DNA of 64,000 nt from Lycium barbarum. Its lineage: Eukaryota; Streptophyta; Magnoliopsida; Solanales; Solanaceae. The translations under genes were made by a program, and so were the position numbers. Where the stretch lies: positions 50,614,950-50,678,949 of the forward strand of contig NC_083348.1 of the NCBI RefSeq assembly GCF_019175385.1. The letters run 5' to 3'. The number at the start of each line of letters is the position of its first letter. The stretch's first letter is position 1. Positions 58,939-64,000 of this stretch are shown piece after piece. Under the pieces are notes generated by a model that did no database searches, was not told the origin of the DNA, and worked only from the letters and a program-made list of their open reading frames with translations.

Positions 58939-61529
58939 TGTTACACCCCAGAAAACTTCGTGTTACTAAGGCTACATACGGCTTAATGTGAGCTCGAGGA
59001 GGAGCAAATATTACAATTATAAAGAATGAAATTCTACTGTAGTAGCATGAGTATGATATTTGGAATTCATACAGTATGATTTGGATTAATACGTTAAAAG
59101 ATATACAGCCCTCGTAACCGTAAGCTGAGGTGGGGCACACATGATGGGATTTTTATAAAGGACATATGATAAGTTATATGGACAATATATGTGAAGTTAA
59201 ACACAACTCAAGAAGGACCCTTGAGCCAAATCCAAGTGTAAGCCTTCCAAAAAGATGTTTTTAAGTTACGTTTTCGGGTGATCTGACTTCGGGAGACCAT
59301 AACCCCATCATTATTTAGGAATTTGGGAAAACTCCTAAAATTAAAGTTGTAGATAATTGAATTAGCTTTCCAACCATAGGTCATGGGAATTTATTCGATA
59401 TCGGAATCAAGAGATATGACTGTTTTACTGAACAAAGGCGCTGGCCGCAAGTAGAGAGCCTGACACGTGGTGGACACGTGGCAGGACCACTCCACCGCCC
59501 TTTGTCACTATAAATAGACTTCAAACAAGTCATAAACAGCACGATAATGTGATATAAAGTTCAACATGCTTATGGAAGGTTAGAGAGAGAGGGAGGAGAG
59601 GTTAGACAGAGAAAGTGAGAGTTTCATCAAGTTCGAGGCCCCAAATCCAGAGGCCCGTGAAGAGTGAAGTGAAGAACAAGTTATTGTCATCGTTTTGAAC
59701 CACAAATTAGCTTTTGATGGCATTGATTTCGGGGATATGGACTACATAAGGTATTTTTAAGTTGTCTATGATGTTATTTACATGTTTATTGATAGATTTG
59801 GCGGATTAGAATGTTGGAAATGTTGATGTAATTGTCGTATATGTTGTATTAAGTAGTTGGGGATTAGGTGTTGATTTGGATGGATTCTTTGGTGGATTTA
59901 GTTAGATTATTGTGGATAAATGTTGGGTATTTTTGTTAATGTTGATATTAATGGTTTGTTAGCTGAATTGAGGTATTGGGATTGTTTAGAATAGAAAGGA
60001 AATGCTGTCGAAATTCCGTTAGAAATAAAGATACCTAAGGGATTGATTTTAAGGATATATATTGGATGGATTGTTGCAGTAAATTAAGTATATTGTTGTG
60101 TTTTTCAGATTTATTTGTTGTTGGGCTGTTGTGGTGATATATCGAATTGGGAGATACTAATGATATAGAGGAGATGCTACCCGTTTCGTTTTAGAATTAA
60201 GTTATTTATTAATATATATGATATACCAAAGCCTTCTTAAATCACGTGCACATTCTTACTATTATAGGTTTGGCATACTAATTGTGAGTTCCTTGGACGA
60301 CGTAAGGTATGTAAAGCTAACCCTTCCTTCTTTTTGGCATGATCTTTATGAAACAAACAGACGACGTGTATATGACTCCAAAGAAGCTCCTATTCTTAGA
60401 GACACTAGGATGGTTAATATTCTTGATTCCCAGAACTTACTTTATTATGTCTTGGTAAGTGTCTATGATTTCAGGCGTCCTATTTTGATATAATCCATTG
60501 TGACATTCGAAGGGTACTTGATATGATTATTGTCTTGAAATTCAAATGATAGTTCATTGTGATTATTCTATCGAGTCTCAAATATGACTTAGTTTGCATA
60601 TGGTTGCTCACTACTCTGCTCGTGCATGCCTCAATGTATCTTTCACCGAGTCCCGGGTCGGGGTACGTTCTCGTGCACAATTTCACTGCATTGTTCACCG
60701 AGTCCCTCACTAGAGGGCTGGGATACGGTATATATATATATATATATATATGATGATGATGTGATTAAGGCGCAAAGGATGGTATATGATGACTTTATTC
60801 ACTGAGTCCCATAATGGGCCGGGTATGCTATATGATATTGAAATGCATGATTTACATTTCATAAGGCAAGTGTATTGGTATTATGATTGTCATACTTGTC
60901 TCCTGTAATCTTTATTTCAGTCATGATTCTCTTTATGTTTTTCATGCTTTATATACTCAGTACATATCTCATACTGACCCCCATTCTTCAGGGGGCTGCG
61001 TTTCATGCCCGCAGGTACGGATACTCCATTTGGTGGTCCTCCGGCCTAGGATTTCCACCCAGCTGTTTGGAGTGCTACATTGTTCCAGAGCCTATCTTAT
61101 TTTGGTACAGATCTTTTGATGTAGACTTATGTATATCTAGGGGTACGGGGGGCCTGTCCCGTCATATTTCACTATCGATACTCGTAGAGGTCTGTAGACA
61201 TATGTGTGGGTTGTGTATAAGTTTGTTCAGTCGTGTCTATATGATTTGCTCAGGATATTCCCGTCTGTAGTGGCATCCTTGTCGGCTTGCGTATCATATT
61301 GTTTTGTAGTAACAGCCTTGTCGGCTTGCGTAGCGTATTACGTTTTGATTAGTTGTGACTCCTTAGGGGACAGGTTATCTTGATATATATATGTGATGGC
61401 GTTATGAACCTTTGGAGTTTTTGCAAGTTTCCATATTGTTCTTAGATTCAGTCTTACTATATCTAACAGGTACGTATGTGAGTGTCTAGCTCGGGCACTA
61501 GTCATGGCCTACGGGATTGGATCGTGACA
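58939..61529 (+). repeat. LARD3 5' LTR
   Basis: Same U3 type as LARD2 in the opposite orientation. G-boxes at 59464-59469 and 59475-59480, TATAAATA at 59509-59516, donor-like block 60305-60341, TA microsatellite (about 60728-60751), hairpin module 60958-61014, 39-bp repeats near 61268-61345. Confidence 0.9.
59464..59516 (+). promoter_or_regulatory. LARD3 promoter: two G-boxes and a TATA box
   Basis: CACGTG twice, 11 bp apart, followed 29 bp later by TATAAATA. Transcription would start near 59545, leaving about 2 kb of LTR in the leader. Confidence 0.7.
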
Positions 61530-61533
61530 AAGG

Positions 61534-61545
61534 TGGTATCAGAGC
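61534..61545 (+). other. Primer-binding site of LARD3
   Basis: TGGTATCAGAGC, four bases after the LTR end (AAGG spacer). Confidence 0.95.
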
Positions 61546-62143
61546 AGTTCATCCTCGTAGTGTCTACAGACCGTGTCTAGTAGAGTCTTGTTTATCGGTG
61601 TGTTGTGCACCACATCTATAAACAGGAAGCTATAGGACATTTAGGATGTTACTATTTCTTCTTACCCTAAATCGTGCTATAGAGCCAAGAGATAGGAAAT
61701 GATATCCCTTATATACTGACCTTTGATTTCAGCAGGAGAATGGTGTCGACAAGAGAAGGTAAATAATGCATCTGGGAGTTACAGAGGTAAGATATTTCAT
61801 CGAGGTTATGCTATCAGAAATTGTATATACAGAATGGAAAACTAGCCATCATCAAGGTAAGTTATTGAAGTATAGTAAGAAAATGGATTGAATGTATATA
61901 TATTGTTGATAAGTTCAGTTATAAGGTGTGAACAGAAGAAGATGAACGAATTAGTAAAAAAGATAAGTAAGCAGGGTATATGTCAGAAACGGTATGAATG
62001 ATGCAGGTATGATTGAAACCTGCAGTTAAAGATTGAAAGGGAAAGTAAACAGGAAAGTGTAATAGGTACAGTTCGAGTTAGACATACGAGGTAAGTTCAT
62101 CATTTTCATACTGTTATTGATATGAGGAGCCCTGTACGGCTAT

Positions 62144-62148
62144 GATAT
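62144..62148. repeat. Probable target-site duplication GATAT
   Basis: GATAT precedes TGTTATATCCCG. The right copy is beyond the window, so this is inferred from the clean break in LARD homology. Confidence 0.5.
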
Positions 62149-64000
62149 TGTTATATCCCGTGTTTTCACACGTTTGGAAAAATTCGATAAATAATGGATG
62201 CTAGAAATACGAGGTCAAATTTGATATTTTGTTGAACGTAGGAGTTATGCATGAAAGAATAGAGTCATGAAAGTGTGGGACAAGGTTAAGGGTAATTTTG
62301 GAATTTTGGAAATTAGTTTCGGGAATTACAAAACGTGGACTATAAGTCATTGGGCCAAAAATAATGGAATAGAATTTAAGGCCCAATGCACTTGGAGTGG
62401 CCGGCCATGGTATGGCCCAAGCCCAAAATGTGTATTAAATTTTCATGGGATTAATTAACTTGAGGCCTTGATCCAAGCCCAATTAATTAGTCATGTGCAT
62501 GGTCATGTGACAATTAATATAAGATGCCTAAAGTCTTCATTATATGCATTAGAACATTCAAGAAAACTAAGTAAGAAAGAAGTCAAGAACAAGAGCAAAA
62601 ACCAAGAGGGTTTCGGGTTTGGCTAGGGAAAATAGGTACCAAAAATCTTGTTCCAAAAATTCATGTCTTGTGGTTTTCCTACTAAGTCAAGGTTCCTTTG
62701 CATCTTGGTATAGTTGGTTTGGAGTGGGAAGCATTAGATTCCTCAAAGTGAACACAAGTTCAAGTGAAGAAGACTTGAAGAAAAGGTAAGAATTTCTACC
62801 TTTTTATTGTGTTATGAAGTTTTGATTGTGTTGTAGTATATAGAAATGTGTTGATTGTATGGAAAAATGGAAGTTTGCAATGTGGGTTTGGTATATGGCT
62901 TGTAGCCGTGTGTATATATATGTTGTATAGCCAAGTTGTGTTGAATTTATGTTATATTCTAGTTGTAATTGTGATGAAATGCATATGGGAATTGAAAGTT
63001 GGATGAATTTAGTTGATATGGAAAAATAAGCATATGGCCGTGTGGTATATGTGGCTTGGGAATGAAATGGATCAAGTTTGTTTAGTGTATTGGAGTGTTG
63101 TTGTAATGCTTGGCATGGAAATGAAGTTAGAATGATATAAGTTTGTATTGAATCGGAATGTAAACACTTATGTCGTTTTAGTATGATTTTCCGACATTAA
63201 GGAAATGAAGTTGTTTGGTTGTGAATTAAGATGATCATTGATGAATTTGGAAGTTGGAAACTTGTCATGAAGTTGTATGCCAAAGATTTGGTGTTTTGCA
63301 TAAGTTATGATTTTGGCGGAAAGTTCTATATTATGTATATCGAGTGTATATCTTAAGGAAAATGATATGAAATGTCTCTAAATCTATATTGTGATGATCT
63401 TGAGTGATAATGGATGTGAAATCATGATGGTAGTCGAAAGTTTGGGTTGAATTGAAGATTATGTCAACTTGTGAGAAAAATGACTAGTTGAAGGATATTT
63501 GTGTTTTTAATGTTCATTGTTGATATTGATGTTGTCGTTTGGGTTGTTGTTGATGATTTCTAGCCGAGTTGAATTCTCGGGGTGCTATATGTATAGGGGA
63601 AGTGCTGCCGAAATTTTGGTAGACAAATATGCTTTAAGTTGGAATAATGGTATTCATAACTCACAATTGGTAAACTTGACAAATTGCAGTTTTTCGACGA
63701 AACGGGAAGTGAGTTTGGAAAGGCTTAAGGAGCGTGAAAGGTATGTAAAGCAACCCCTATTCTTCCCTTGGCATGCCCCTAGTGTGTTAGGGTCGGATCC
63801 GGGCCTCGAAGGACCTCTTGGCCCTCGGAATCCGCAAGACAAAATTTTAGTTTTTCCTTCAGTAGAATTGAACCATTTTGATACGCTTTTTCTGAAATTA
63901 TGCAATTTTGCTCTAAATGATTCAGAAATTCATAGAATGTCTGTATAACCTTTTTAGGTGATACTATATGCTTAGAGGGCACAATTTGAACCCGCCGTCT
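62149..64000 (+). repeat. LTR of a further Tekay-like element (partial)
   Basis: Begins TGTTATATCCCGTGTTTTCACACG-like, a standard Tekay-group LTR start, inside LARD3. A TATA-like TTAATATAAG (62514-62523) resembles the family B promoter. The donor-like block AGGTATGTAAAGC...GGCATG is at 63739-63775. It runs off the window before the hairpin module. It may be a solo LTR or the 5' end of a full element. No coding region supported. Confidence 0.75.

Larger units (their letters stand above)
58939..62148 (+). mobile_element. LARD3: plus-strand LARD, cut by another insertion
   Basis: 5' LTR (58939-61529, 2,591 bp, TGTTACACCCCAGAAAA...GGATCGTGACA), PBS at 61534-61545, then 600 bp of internal region like LARD1 17697-18280. 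It is interrupted at 62149. The 3' part lies outside the window. Confidence 0.9.

Noticed and set aside
63517..63948. 143-codon plus-strand frame near the window end
   Set aside because: Lies across the conserved donor-like LTR block and has no recognisable domain. Reads as LTR noncoding sequence.

Overview
The window is 64 kb of nested plant LTR retrotransposons. I see no intact host gene. Gag and pol fragments, tRNA-iMet-type primer-binding sites (TGGTATCAGAGC), purine-tract/LTR junctions and 5-bp target-site duplications (TSDs) all point to Ty3/gypsy chromoviruses. Two lineages are present: a CRM/Galadriel-like one (1-16012) and a Tekay/Del-like group (the rest). LTR ends of the type TGTCACGACCC... 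suggest a eudicot, probably Solanaceae; that assignment is an inference. The density of nesting suggests pericentromeric heterochromatin.

Layout: (1) 1-3959 and 12887-16012 are broken CRM-like pol, LTR and gag pieces. (2) 3960-12886 is a young, complete, minus-strand element ('family A') with a full gag and no pol; its TSD is CTTCA and its LTRs differ at about 5 sites. (3) 16013-27732 is a plus-strand LARD (a large retrotransposon derivative without coding sequence, 'LARD1'); its 3' LTR holds a minus-strand solo LTR (22408-25052, TSD GAATT). (4) 27733-36585 is a degenerate coding Tekay element with gag, PR, RT, RNase H, IN and chromodomain. (5) 37037-58676 is a minus-strand LARD ('LARD2', TSD TACTT). 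It contains a solo LTR (37677-40965, TSD GACAA) and a complete element, 'family B' (47485-55956, TSD GTCCT). Family B carries an acidic repeat protein in place of gag-pol. (6) 58939-62148 is a plus-strand LARD ('LARD3') cut at 62149 by another LTR that runs off the window.

How the pieces work together: LARDs, family A and family B share LTR termini, PBS, leader, purine tract and internal LTR motifs with the Tekay element, as expected of parasites that depend on Gag-Pol from a helper. Two structures stand out. The first is a three-hairpin module present in 13 LTR copies, with compensatory arm changes between families. The second is a 5S-rRNA-derived 68-nt block in the 3' untranslated part of families A and B. 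A splice-donor-like block is conserved in every LTR that covers the region, and acceptor-like sites sit just before gag, which suggests a leader intron.
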